Assembly: GCA_977006965.1 (NCBI GenBank)
Contig: OZ345360.1
Span: forward strand, 2,542,001 to 2,606,000
Origin: Phymatolithon calcareum
Lineage: Eukaryota > Rhodophyta > Florideophyceae > Hapalidiales
Reading direction: 5' to 3'
DNA length: 64,000 bases
Shown here piece by piece: positions 9,460-19,328 of the stretch. Each line of letters opens with the position of its first letter. Positions within the stretch are counted from its first letter, which is position 1. The translations under genes and the position numbers were made by a program. The notes under the pieces were generated by a model, which had not been told where the DNA came from, made no database searches, and saw nothing but the letters and a program-made list of their open reading frames with translations.

Positions 9460-10504
9460 CTACGCGTTGATCGCCTCGCTCACCATTTGGACATTCCAGA
9501 ATGTGACGTTCACTTTGAGGAAAATGAGTGTCTCTAAAAGTTGAGGGGTCATCGACTTGCGGTTATCTGCCAGGATATTCTTCGCAATGCTCCACAGCCG
9601 CTCCAATTCTGCGACTGAACCGAGAATAAAGTCGCAATTCATGTACTTGCTCTTCGTGGTGTCCTTCTTGGGACGTTTTTCGAACCTTTCCATCATTGTC
9701 AGACTCGAAAATAATCCAGTATCGGTCGATGATCCGCCCTCCATGCTTTCCTGCGTTCGAAATAGGCATGAAGCAGCCCTTTTTTCGTCACTCGATAGTT
9801 GATCACACAGACCTTTTTATATTTTCACCACCCCTGATTCGAAAACGGGGTTCGGTACGATAGGAGCCGCCGGAGCGATGTACTTCGAACCGAGATTGCA
9901 GCAGTATAGTGCAGCATCTCGCTTCGTCTTTTGCTCAGCCACTGATTCCATCCGACGTACAGTACAGCTCCTTGAGTACCATCAATTCGGCAGCAATTCG
10001 GCTCTCAACGAGCTTGACGAGGTAAAAGAGCACACGGAAGACCGTCCTGACGGATAGCTTGACATCAAGGCCACAGAACTTGCGCACTTCGGTTTCTTCA
10101 ACGTGCTCTAACGGCTGATTTTTCCTGACAAGCAGTCGAATATATGCATGCACCGCCTTGTCGTTCGCAGACATAGACCGGACTTCGAAGTGGGAGCGTA
10201 TTGCACCGCCTTTCTGCTGCATCGCGAGCAGCTCCTCGTTCTAGAGGCGCTGTAGAGTTGCGTCTTGTTCAGATGGGGTTTGGCCTTTAGCGTAGCATCG
10301 TTTCAGGTGGTCGTACGGACTCCTGTAGCCGGTCTTCTCGATGAATGATACGATAGGAGTGGGGTAGCTCGACCTCGGGCAACGATGCTGCAGGTAGTCT
10401 CTCTCGGCCGAGGCGCCGGTCGTTCTCTCGATCACATGCCGCTTCACATTGCCAACGAACGTCATCAACGCGAACACAATGTCTTTAGGGCTCGGCTTGC
10501 TCAT
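9460..10504 (-). pseudogene. Internally deleted hAT transposase remnant
   Basis: Three minus-strand pieces lie in order. 10504-10241 is an N-terminal segment (ATG at 10502-10504) with GYRSPYDHLKRCYAKG, equivalent to GWRTPYSHLLSCVAGG in the better hAT copy at 41.9-44.2 kb. 10222-9935 is a helical segment. 9769-9460 is the C-terminal hAT dimerisation region (CDFILGSVAELERLWS, LLETLIFLKVN). The catalytic middle is missing, so this copy cannot be autonomous. Terminal repeats were not located. Confidence 0.65.
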
Positions 10505-11761
10505 GGAGACTGGGGAACGTCTTGCTCAGTGGAGTGTGAAGCAGGTGAGAATGATCGCCGTTGTTGAGACTGTATTGTACACCGCGGTGATCCTGTGTTC
10601 GCAGGTTACGTAATACTGCATCAGTACATTGTATGCACAGCTGATACCCTTGGCAAGCTTAAATTCACGCCGCTTTTCGATGTTAGCCGGTAAGCTAACG
10701 AAACGTAGCCGTTCGCGTGACGAGACTCTACGTAGCATATGGATGGAGCCTCGACGATGCAATTAGAAGTGCAATACCGGAGCTCTCCGCAATCTCACAT
10801 TGTAATCTCAATATATTGAGTCTGAGCCCTGTGCCACAACCGCTATAAAGTGGAGGAGTAGAACCCAGAGAACACCTCTTATATTGAAGAAGAGAACATG
10901 AATCTGTACCCACACATTGAACAGCGAAGGAGAACAGGAGCTCTCATGTTCGACTGCGAAGGAGTTTTGAAACCGTAAACCAGAAAATTGAAATAGACTT
11001 TACAGCAATATCTGCTTTTGTACAACCTGTCAATCCAGGAACCGCCCTGCGATGACCAAAAGAGCGTGGTTCAGATTTTATAGGAAGGTGAGCGTTAAGC
11101 GGTTGATTAACTTGGTGTAGCACTCATGCCTACTCTCGTCAAAGAAGCACTGTTGACACAGTGCTTGGCAAACGGACGCTAAAGCTGATACATTCTGTTG
11201 TCTCCATCCGGAACATGCGCCGACGCAAATACCTTTTGCTGTCCCTACTAAGCGCTGACGGGTGTGAGCGCGCGGCTATGCTGACGGGCACTACCATCCC
11301 GTTTGTTCGGATTCTTTATTTGGTTTGTATTAACGTCACCTGCATCTATCACGACTGATTATATTGATTATATCTGAACCTCAAGAGCCCTGACTCGCAT
11401 ACCTTGCGATTCAAAAGCGCTGAGGCCAACAATTCCACTTTGTCTGCCCTTCATTCTTTTGACTACTTATACTCGAATAAAGGAAGCACAGCCGGGGGAA
11501 AGAACAACCCCCGCGGTGAACTATCCATTGCTTTGCCGTGTCTCGACTGAGCTCCTGGAATCACCTTGCCCTGCGCTCAGCTCCATCTTACTCTCTCAAC
11601 TTTCCTTCTAGGGCACGGAAAGATGTTACAGTAATTATTCTACCCGCAGGAGTGACTCACTGTGCTACAGGCCGGAAGGATGCAGACTCTGACTAAGGAC
11701 GGTGGTAGCAGCACCGTGCGTCAGACCATAGTCGAAAACAGTTGAAGCCCCTCGTCTATTG
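10505..11761. other. No gene recognised
   Basis: Only short unrelated ORFs on both strands. No domain, terminal repeat or tandem array was detected. The start may contain the 5' flank of the hAT remnant. Confidence 0.35.
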
Positions 11762-12082
11762 GGTATCAAGACTAAGTACTTCGTCGACTTTAAGCAAACC
11801 GGACACATTTATGAGCGCCGTATCACAGAGAACAAGGATCCGTCTGTTGAATTGCCGCTGACCACCTACCGGGATTCAATTGCTAAGGCTACTCTGCAGG
11901 TATTCGTTATTGGGGACTGGTTTCCAGTGGATGATATCGATGAAATCGCAGAGGAGCATTTGAAGGACTTTATTGCCAAGACTTCTGTGGTTAAGCCCGA
12001 GTACTACGATCTGGCTCACATTAAAGAGCAACTTTGCAATATCACGCTGGAACGTGCTGATCATACACCACGTTGGAAATAG
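11762..12082 (+). CDS. Unidentified ORF fragment
   Basis: An open plus-strand frame of about 107 codons ends in TAG at 12082. It has no ATG near its beginning (the frame opens at TTG). The composition looks coding, with acidic helices such as DDIDEIAEEHLKDFIAK. I do not recognise it. It may be a fragment of a repeat-encoded protein or an internal exon. Confidence 0.25.
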   Translation, partial: GIKTKYFVDFKQTGHIYERRITENKDPSVELPLTTYRDSIAKATLQVFVIGDWFPVDDIDEIAEEHLKDFIAKTSVVKPEYYDLAHIKEQLCNITLERADHTPRWK

Positions 12083-12424
12083 GGTTCGCTCCGGACGGGC
12101 AACGGGTGAGCGTGGTCCGTGAATTAAAAATATTTCTGGGAGAGCATCTCCACAGGCACGGAAGCAAATGATCAAATGACCATGTTTTCCTCCCAAAATG
12201 TGTATACCACCAGTCCAAATTAAAGTTGGAAAAGACTTTTTGATATAATCCGGTTCCAAAAATCGGTGCCAAAATTGGTTCGTTTTGCCACGGATATTTG
12301 GCACTGCTGTATCCACTTGGTTGTACGCCTTTGGCTGACAAGTTGAAGGGAACCTGAAAACCGGAACACACCCGGCCGCCCTTTGCCGCGGCTTTCTCCA
12401 TTCTATCACCTCCAAACTCTCAAC

Positions 12425-13084
12425 ATGGTGGCACCTACAAGTAATAACGCGACGACGATGGGCTGCAACTACACCTCCGCTGAGGACTGCGTGCTGATGA
12501 AGGCGTGGGTGCGCGTCGCGGAGGACGCAGTTGTTGGCGCCGAGCAGAAAGGCGGCACCTTCTACGAACGCATCTGGAAAGATTACAAAGAAGACAAGCC
12601 TCCAACTTGTCCTCTCCATAGTCTTTCGTCGGTCACTACCCGCGTACAAGAAATTGTCAAGGAGTGCGTGCGCTTCTCCACCTGCCACGTGGCTTTTATC
12701 TGGACCAAACAAGGCGGGGTGGACGAAGATGACATGCCGCGAATGGCCACCGCACTTTCAACGACAAGAAGTTCGCCGCTGCGAACGTCGACGGAAATGA
12801 TGATCGGAGTAGGTAGACGCCGTTGCGAAGTATTGCTGGGGGAGACGAACGGAAAGGGCCTCTCTTTTACGTTTGATGTTTGGTGCATTTCCCGGCAGGG
12901 AGCGGCCGCGCTGTTTCCCAGGTGCCTCCTCATCGCTGCTGTTCTCCAGCACGGAGTTGCTGAGGTCGATCCAGTCGTTGTCGGCAAGCTGTTGTCATGC
13001 TTCGTCGTAATCCCTGGTGGCGACAGCGGTCGATACATGGACCGAGAGGATACCTCGGCAGAGTTCGCCCAACTGCACTGGTGA
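12425..13084 (+). pseudogene. Myb/SANT-like (NAM-associated type) DNA-binding protein, frameshifted
   Basis: From the ATG at 12425 the frame reads GCNYTSAEDCVLMKAWVRVAEDAVVGAEQKG, then FYERIW and SVTTRVQEIVKEC. This is the trihelix/Myb-like module of a large expanded family annotated in plants, oomycetes and algae as NAM-associated proteins. The similarity jumps to the +1-shifted frame near 12762 (expected ALFNDKKF), where a stop follows soon, and resumes in the first frame around GKGLSFTFDVW (about 12853). At least two frame changes are therefore needed, so this copy is broken. The family is often linked to transposable elements. Confidence 0.6.
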
Positions 13085-14285
13085 GGAAGGATCAAGAGGG
13101 GAATAATTTTGATTTTCCACCTCTTGTGAAAATTTACGTGGGCCAATCAAATGCTTACATATTTCCAAAAAATAGTTTCTTTGATTTTTTGATTCTAACA
13201 CACTGGGGGAGCAACCGGTGCCACAATCCTTTCGTTCGAGAATGAAATTTTAATTGCCCCCTATCATAATTTATCTCTCCAGATTGTAGTAAGAGCAGAT
13301 AATGTCCGAACATGTCAGCTCCAGTAGACGGCGGCAAGATGATCCACCATCAGCATCTTTAACGTTTCAAGGCGGTGTGAAAGGCCCTCCCGTGTGTTGG
13401 TAGTATATGCTTGCCTGTGCCATAGAACTTACTCACGCTGCGGACGTTTTGGACTGCTTCAGTTAAATGTTAGGGAAAAGCCTCTTGTTTGCGCGAGTAG
13501 TCCATTTGCCGAGGTCATGGTAAAACTACCGGATGGAGGCTCGACATTCTTCCAGGAAAGCTCATAAATTCCCTGACGGGAGGTAGACTAAGTGTTCGGT
13601 CGAGAAATCAGTAATAATGAATATAGGCGCAATAAGCAGCCGCGCGAAGTTAAGCTACTGTGTCACATGAATTAGAAATACTATCACTAAGAACGGGATA
13701 GAGGCTCTGGAAACGTTCGAGCCGAAGTCTGACCTATTTAATCTCTGAGGTAGCGATCACTGCACTGGACGTAGAAAGGGTAAACGTCTCAAGACTTATC
13801 AATGTTAGATAGCTTGAGGTTCAGAAGAAACACAACACGTCATGTACAGCTAAAATACGAGCTAGCACGGTACGACGTTAGAGAAACAAAACGACCAGTA
13901 ATTTCCAGTTATTAGCCACTCAAAATGTGGCAAAGCAATATGTAGAGGAGGACCAAGGAGCGTCGGATACACCCATCAGGTATTCCTTGTTGATAATCCA
14001 CGACAAGCCCACAACTGCTTCCGATGGCAGTCGATACTTGCTTTAGAGTCCACGTCGATGTTGGCGACGAAAGCCTTCGTCGGGTTCCTCATGCGGGTGA
14101 AATATGTCCCCGCCGGGGATGGGAAGGGTAATTATTCGTAGTCAATTTCACTAATAACAAGGCTGAACGAGATTGCGCGGAAAGTTAGAATGCGCCCGGA
14201 GACTGTGAGCTCGATCTGAAGTCGGATGGATACGTAGCGCCCGTAATGGGCTATCTTCGAATCCGGAAAAATCGCCCGCGTGCAC
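13085..14285. other. Repeat-rich gene-free stretch with one hAT-like terminus
   Basis: No coding sequence is recognised. At 13201 the sequence CACTGGGGGAGC is a hAT-like terminus; its reverse complement recurs at 27450, and similar ends lie at 24745 and 47394. No partner end is found nearby. A possible third, partial copy of the 175-base repeat listed next may begin near 14140. Confidence 0.4.
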
Positions 14286-14580
14286 CTTCGGAAACATTAT
14301 CACCTGTAAGAACAAGCAAACAAGGGAGAAATACACCGGTGAGATTGTACTCCCAGAGGTTAAGCTCGAATTAAAGTTGATAGGCGACATACGGCACTTA
14401 TAAGGAATGTTGTCGGGACCGGGAAGTGGGTTCTCGCGCTGTGAAAAATAGTAACATTTTCTTCGGAAACATTATTCCCCCAAAAGGTCAAACACGCATA
14501 AGGATTGGAGACTGGTTAGATTGTGCTGCCAGATTTTGAGCTGGATAAAAACTCGATAGCACGTACCGCGCTCTTAGGGT
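14286..14580. repeat. Diverged tandem repeat, about 175 bases, two clear copies
   Basis: CTTCGGAAACATTAT occurs at 14286 and 14461. The second landmark (GATTGTRCTSCCAGA) follows 57 and 58 bases later in the two copies. Further matches such as TAAGCTCGAATTAAA / TGAGCTGGATAAAA keep the same order. A weaker GACTGTGAGCTCGAT match at 14201 may be a third copy. Confidence 0.5.
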
Positions 14581-14628
14581 GCTTGGTCGGGAAGGGGCAG
14601 CGCGAACACCTACTGGGGAGGATCATCT

Positions 14629-14765
14629 ATGTCACGAGTCTTCGTTTCCTTTTCGTCCTCCAATCATGAACGCAATATCACGAGTCTCATTTACGTCATT
14701 GTCCTCCGTCCATCCAGGCAGCGTCACGAGTCTCATTTTCCTCGTCTTTCTCTGTTTAGGTACTG
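14629..14765. repeat. Minisatellite, about 46-base unit, three copies
   Basis: CACGAGTC recurs at 14633, 14679 and 14724, each time followed by a T/C-rich run and GTCCTCC. The array sits within a plus-strand frame open from 14579 to 14839, and the 45-46-base spacing is close to 15 codons, but no known protein is encoded. Confidence 0.5.
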
Positions 14766-15223
14766 CAAGAAGCGATGGGAAATGTATCGAGAAGGCTAGT
14801 AAAACTGAAAGCAGCATGAACAAAGACCTGGGGGAGTAATACGGGGGATAGCACGGAATACTTAACGTTGCACAGAGAGGTCGCCGACTGCCATGCTCCA
14901 TTGACACATGATTTGATCATGTAGAGGCAATGCTCGAACATATTTTCGGTGACAGACGTGGGAAATGTCGCCGCATTGCCGTAGAGCCGGGCGGCTTTGG
15001 TAGGGACGATCGTTTCATAAATACTGCACAGACAAACTTATTTCGTACAGTGTTGGAGAATTGTGTTCCAATTTTCACGCGTTTTTTCCAGGTGCACAAA
15101 TTTATCAGAAATAACTATTTCACCATGCAGGGATGCGAAATTGAAGTTCCACCTCCTCTGATGATATGATAATAGAGAAGGCCTGGAACTGAACTGAGAG
15201 AAGAAAAAGCTTGCTAAAGTGCC

Positions 15224-15991
15224 ATGCACAGTGTCGCGCAGGTGCTATCTTGCACGCATTCTCATCCTTCAGCCTTCGCTCCGACCGCGCTGCCCTTTTC
15301 AAGCCCTACCTCATTCGCCACACGTGCCCGTCCATTTCTTTGCTGTTTGCATTCCAGCTTCCACTCCCCATGCGCCACGATGGCAGAAGCTCCTGAGACG
15401 TTGACTGCCATAACGAAAGCGGTAGCCGGCGCCCTGCCGGCGTTTGCACAGACCATGTTGCGCGTATTGGATCTAGACTCATCGATCACCTTCTACGATC
15501 GGCTCGGATTACGCTACCTCACCTCGCTTGACTTCCAGGGTTATTCATTCTCGCTGTACTTTCTCGCCGACCCAGACGATTTCACGATACTGAAGGAGGA
15601 TTCGTCGACAGGCCGAAAGAAAAAAGCCTGCGAGAAGTATTTGACCGGTAATGACGCGCGGCGCGGATTCGGTCATCTCACGCTCTTTGGCGGCACGATG
15701 AAAGGAGCTCTCTCGCCGAATGTGGACGATGCGGACGTAACCGGTGAGGACGACATGTGCGTTCGAGACCCTGACGGCTGCGCCGTGAAGCTGGTAGAGA
15801 GCGGGAGTGATGTTGCATATGCACTCGTCATGATGCATGTGATAGGCCCCGCGAAGAGCTTCGCGTTTCTCGAGCGGCTTTGTATGCGGCGGCTTGCGCG
15901 TGCGTTCCCTCGGTCAACAGTAAGGGCGTTGCAGCAAATGCCCATGTGGAATGGTCGACGTTTTTCCAGTAGAATAGCGATACAGAGGTAA
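15224..15991 (+). pseudogene. GLO1: Glyoxalase I (lactoylglutathione lyase) homologue, decayed
   Basis: The frame starts at ATG 15224. A second in-frame ATG at 15380 (MAEAPETL) is the more usual family start, so the first 52 residues may be a targeting leader or 5' leader sequence. Counting from 15380, AQTMLRVLDLDSSITFYDRLGLR and FSLYFL match the opening of glyoxalase I, and RRGFGHL and DPDGCAVKL match the later parts. The LELTHN strand that carries one metal-binding Glu is missing. The final metal-binding Glu in DPDGYWIEI is replaced by Lys (AVKL). The next domain begins (ALVMMHVIGPAKSFAFLERL) but stops after about 30 residues. It is therefore a two-domain enzyme reduced to a probably inactive remnant or dead paralogue. 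Confidence 0.6.
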
Positions 15992-17415
15992 TCTAGAAAG
16001 CAGAAGCAGCAAAGTGCAGCTCGCCGATGACAAAAAAATCATACGTAGCCATTTAACTAGATGCTATGCTTGGCACATGCCCTGAACTCGTCCTAGTCGG
16101 AGTGCGCATGGTAAATCTTGCACACGACGCAATATTGCGGAAGGAGGACAGCATGCGTATGTGCATGTGTCCAACCTAGGTGCGTAATTGCCTATAAAAG
16201 CCATCGAAGGCACAAGCATTTTACGACGTAGAGCGTAATTTTTTGGACTTGGATTCAGAATTGATTTCTTTTGATGATGGGTCCGCGTCGTTTTCGGCAG
16301 ATTCGCCCATCTCGCTTAGGGTAGGCGGTGGTTGGCGGTTTGGATGCGCATGATCTTCGTACGAAACATGCATAGTCGGCGAGCAGATCTATTTGTACGG
16401 TGCATGATCCGGCAGATGTGGAGAACCGCATACGGAGGAAACGCTCGCTGACCGGGACTCAGAAGAAGACTGATAGAGAGCTCCACGTGGGGGCGGCAGC
16501 GGCGGCTTAGTCATGAATTAATGCAGCTCAGATCCTTCTAGAAGGCAAGCAGTGGGTGATCGAAGTATAGAAATCGGCCCTGTGCCTGATCCAGGAGATA
16601 AGATTCTCTCCCATAACCGGTGCCCTATGCCATCGAAGGTCTTGGTGTTGTAGAGCCAAAATCACGCCAATGAAATGTAACGTTGAACTTCTCTATGACG
16701 CAGTGAGGGTGGTAGGCCACGCAAGATCGCGCAAGAGCTGCATGTGCTTTCAATGTAGAGGATATGCGGCATTTCCCGGCGGAAAATTAATGTCGTCCCG
16801 AGATCTCGCGACCCCAATTTTCCATGCAGTGCGGTGTGTCTCAGTCAAAATGGAGGATAGAGTCACTCACAGAAGCTTAAGTGTCTCTGACCGTACAAAT
16901 TACAGCCATCTATGCGGTAAGAAAATAACACCGCTTTCGAGATTCAGAAGTCTATCGCATTTTACATGTTTTATCAAAAACGGGAGTTTCGAAGGTTTCA
17001 GAAACATTGTAAAGTGCCTCAGTTATTCCGAGGCTGATTTTTTCCACAGAAACATGAAAAACTTCTCTCATTTCAATTTTTTGCTCCCCAGGTGTAAGCA
17101 TTCAGCAGACTGTTCCACCTCCCGGTTGAATCTAGAAAGCCGTTTCTGGAGGTACAGTGCGCGTACCTTTTTAGCAGGAATCCAACAGCTACCGAAATAG
17201 GCAATAATTCTCCCGTCATACCTCGCATTTAAGGGTTGCACACTTCAGAGCAGAGAAGGACCGAAGATCTCATCGGTGCCTTCCACCCACCTGGAAGAAC
17301 GGAGCTATCCACATCCGCAGAGTCATCCACAAAGCACATCGAGCTGTCCGCCTGTCATCATCAGCACCATTTCCTACACGCCGGATTCTTGCGACGACAA
17401 GCTATTCTCGCCGTG
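15992..17415. other. No gene recognised
   Basis: A plus-strand frame is open at 16670-17200 (176 codons) but has no recognisable domain and an unusual Cys/Phe/Ser-rich composition. The minus-strand frame near 16230-16390 has hydrophilic Ser/Lys/Asp-rich content that might belong to an old Myb-like or other gene. Neither is strong enough to call. Confidence 0.35.
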
Positions 17416-18021
17416 ATGACAGAGCCCGGAAGCTTCACGCGGCCTCCAGGAAACAACGCGAGCGATAAACATTCTCGCGCTAGAACTACGGGCGAAGGGA
17501 GCCGTGCCACGTACGACAATGTTTCTGCAAATCCAGACGCTCCCGCGACATTTGACAAATTCTTGTACCTGTTACAAGAGAACCGGAAGGATTTTATTCG
17601 CGAAGTGAACGAAAACAATGAACAGAAGCTCCAGGGATTTCTGACTGCCATTAGCATGCTGACAGCACGGACGGAGGAACTGACGGCCTCTACTGCGAAG
17701 ATTGTGGACACGATGAACAGCAGGTTGATGTCAACTAGTTCACGTTGCTCCAGACGAAAGTCGTCGGAAGGAAAGAAGAAAAAAGCGCCTACGAAAGTGG
17801 AAACTCTAGAATCTCTGTCCTTGGTGAAGAGCTGTGACAAGACAACATTCTTTGTGAATTGGGTCGCTATTTTCAATATCTATTCTTTTGCCCACTCGTT
17901 TCCATCGATCTGGAAATGGCTCCCTCAGGAGACAATTGACAGCGTTTCACCAAACAGCAGATTAATTGACGATGCCTCTGGGCTCTCCCTGATTTTCTTC
18001 TGCGTACCTGATGCGAATTAG
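17416..18021 (+). CDS. Unidentified 201-residue ORF, possibly Gag-like
   Basis: Starts at ATG 17416 (the longer frame opens at TTG). The N-terminal 45 residues are polar. Residues about 50-115 (FDKFLYLLQENRKDFIREV...TARTEELTAS) should form a coiled coil. A Lys/Arg-rich stretch (RRKSSEGKKKKAP) follows, and the C-terminal 70 residues are mixed. The order coiled coil plus basic segment resembles some retrotransposon Gag proteins, but no zinc knuckle or protease follows, so this is only a suggestion. Confidence 0.3.
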   Translation: MTEPGSFTRPPGNNASDKHSRARTTGEGSRATYDNVSANPDAPATFDKFLYLLQENRKDFIREVNENNEQKLQGFLTAISMLTARTEELTASTAKIVDTMNSRLMSTSSRCSRRKSSEGKKKKAPTKVETLESLSLVKSCDKTTFFVNWVAIFNIYSFAHSFPSIWKWLPQETIDSVSPNSRLIDDASGLSLIFFCVPDAN

Positions 18022-18410
18022 GGTCGGTACTAGACACTGCCAGGAAAGCTATTCACATTCCTGTGCGTTAGCGTCATCAGTAGTGCCATTATAGATGTAC
18101 GTAAGAACGAGTTCGGTCCTGGATGTGGAAGAGAAGCTCCTGAATGGACGAATTCCTTTGGAAATAGCACTGCGACGTCTACGCATGTATGGCAGTTCTG
18201 CATGCTCTCGGATACAACTAAGAAGATAATGAGTACTGCTGATGATGCGTCCGACAATATCGTGCGAAGCATGCACGAGCCTCCGGTGCACAAGACAAGT
18301 GCCGAAACGACAAGATTTACGCGATATGAGAGCTTCGGCGTATCCTGTGCTCATCATCGTATGGAAGGACAGAAGCGCGAAAGCATGTCCTTGAAGAGTT
18401 CATGTTTCTT

Positions 18411-19328
18411 CTGGATAAGATTAAGGGGTATGAAACCCGCGAGGACGCACTTGTAGATGGTTATGAGGTGGAATTTCTGCCTGAGAAATCTGTTTCAGAG
18501 GCAATCGTACCGTTGACGTGAAAGAAACCATCTGGGGTGAAGAAGATTGCGATGTGGGTGACAGTTCTGCGGAAAAAGGACTTGCAAACCGTGAACTACA
18601 GGAAGTACGAAAAGTTCGGATTAAATTTCCCGAGTTCCTTTCTTGAGCGTAAGTACATGAGGCCCATCATCAGGGAAGACGGCATTTCGCAGATTCCTTG
18701 CAACATCACGAAATTTCATGATGAGGCTAAAGTTGTGAGCCTGTACGAGATTGCCGTGAAGATTATGACATCAATGGCATTCGCGGGGAAGGATACAAAT
18801 CTCCTCCTGCGAAGCTCAAAGTTAGTACTTAGAGCAGTGCATATACTGGCGCTCGGTCTGAGAGGCCTCGCGCGTCAAGATCTCGGTTGCGAACTAACTG
18901 CGATTGAGAAGGTTGCACTAGGATCAATGACCACGGAAGGTCTTGCAGACGATAAGGACCGGGAATTTGAGGTTTACCCTATAAAAATGGGGAATCGGAG
19001 CGGAAGGGATAACGGGAAGATGACAGCGATGCAAGAGATCCGATGTCAAAAGTTTAGGATGAAGTACAGCGAATGGAAAGAACTGAAGGACAAAGAAGGT
19101 GAAGAATTGCGACGAAGAGAGCAAAGGAGTACAAGATCTGAGGGTGGAATGTCACCCATGGTTGAAGATCCTGGTGTGGAATACGAAAACATTTCACCTA
19201 GCGGTGCCTTAGCAGATCATGATATCGAAGAGGCAGAATGGTTTTTACTTTGCTGTATGGATATTCGTTTCTTTTGGCTTTGTGTGTGTTGTGGTTGCGC
19301 TCATAAGAGCATCAACGGTGTTGTGTGA
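18411..19328 (+). pseudogene. Unidentified protein remnant with an in-frame stop
   Basis: One frame reads protein-like from about 18411, hits a TGA near 18519 and remains open again to 19328. The second part has a basic, coiled-coil-like segment (SEWKELKDKEGEELRRREQR) and a hydrophobic Cys-rich end. I do not recognise it. Its position behind the Gag-like ORF suggests both could belong to one old element. Confidence 0.3.

Noticed and set aside
11876-12712. 278-codon minus-strand ORF
   Set aside because: It overlaps the plus-strand Myb/NAM-like coding region and an open plus frame; its translation has no domain and it is a shadow frame.
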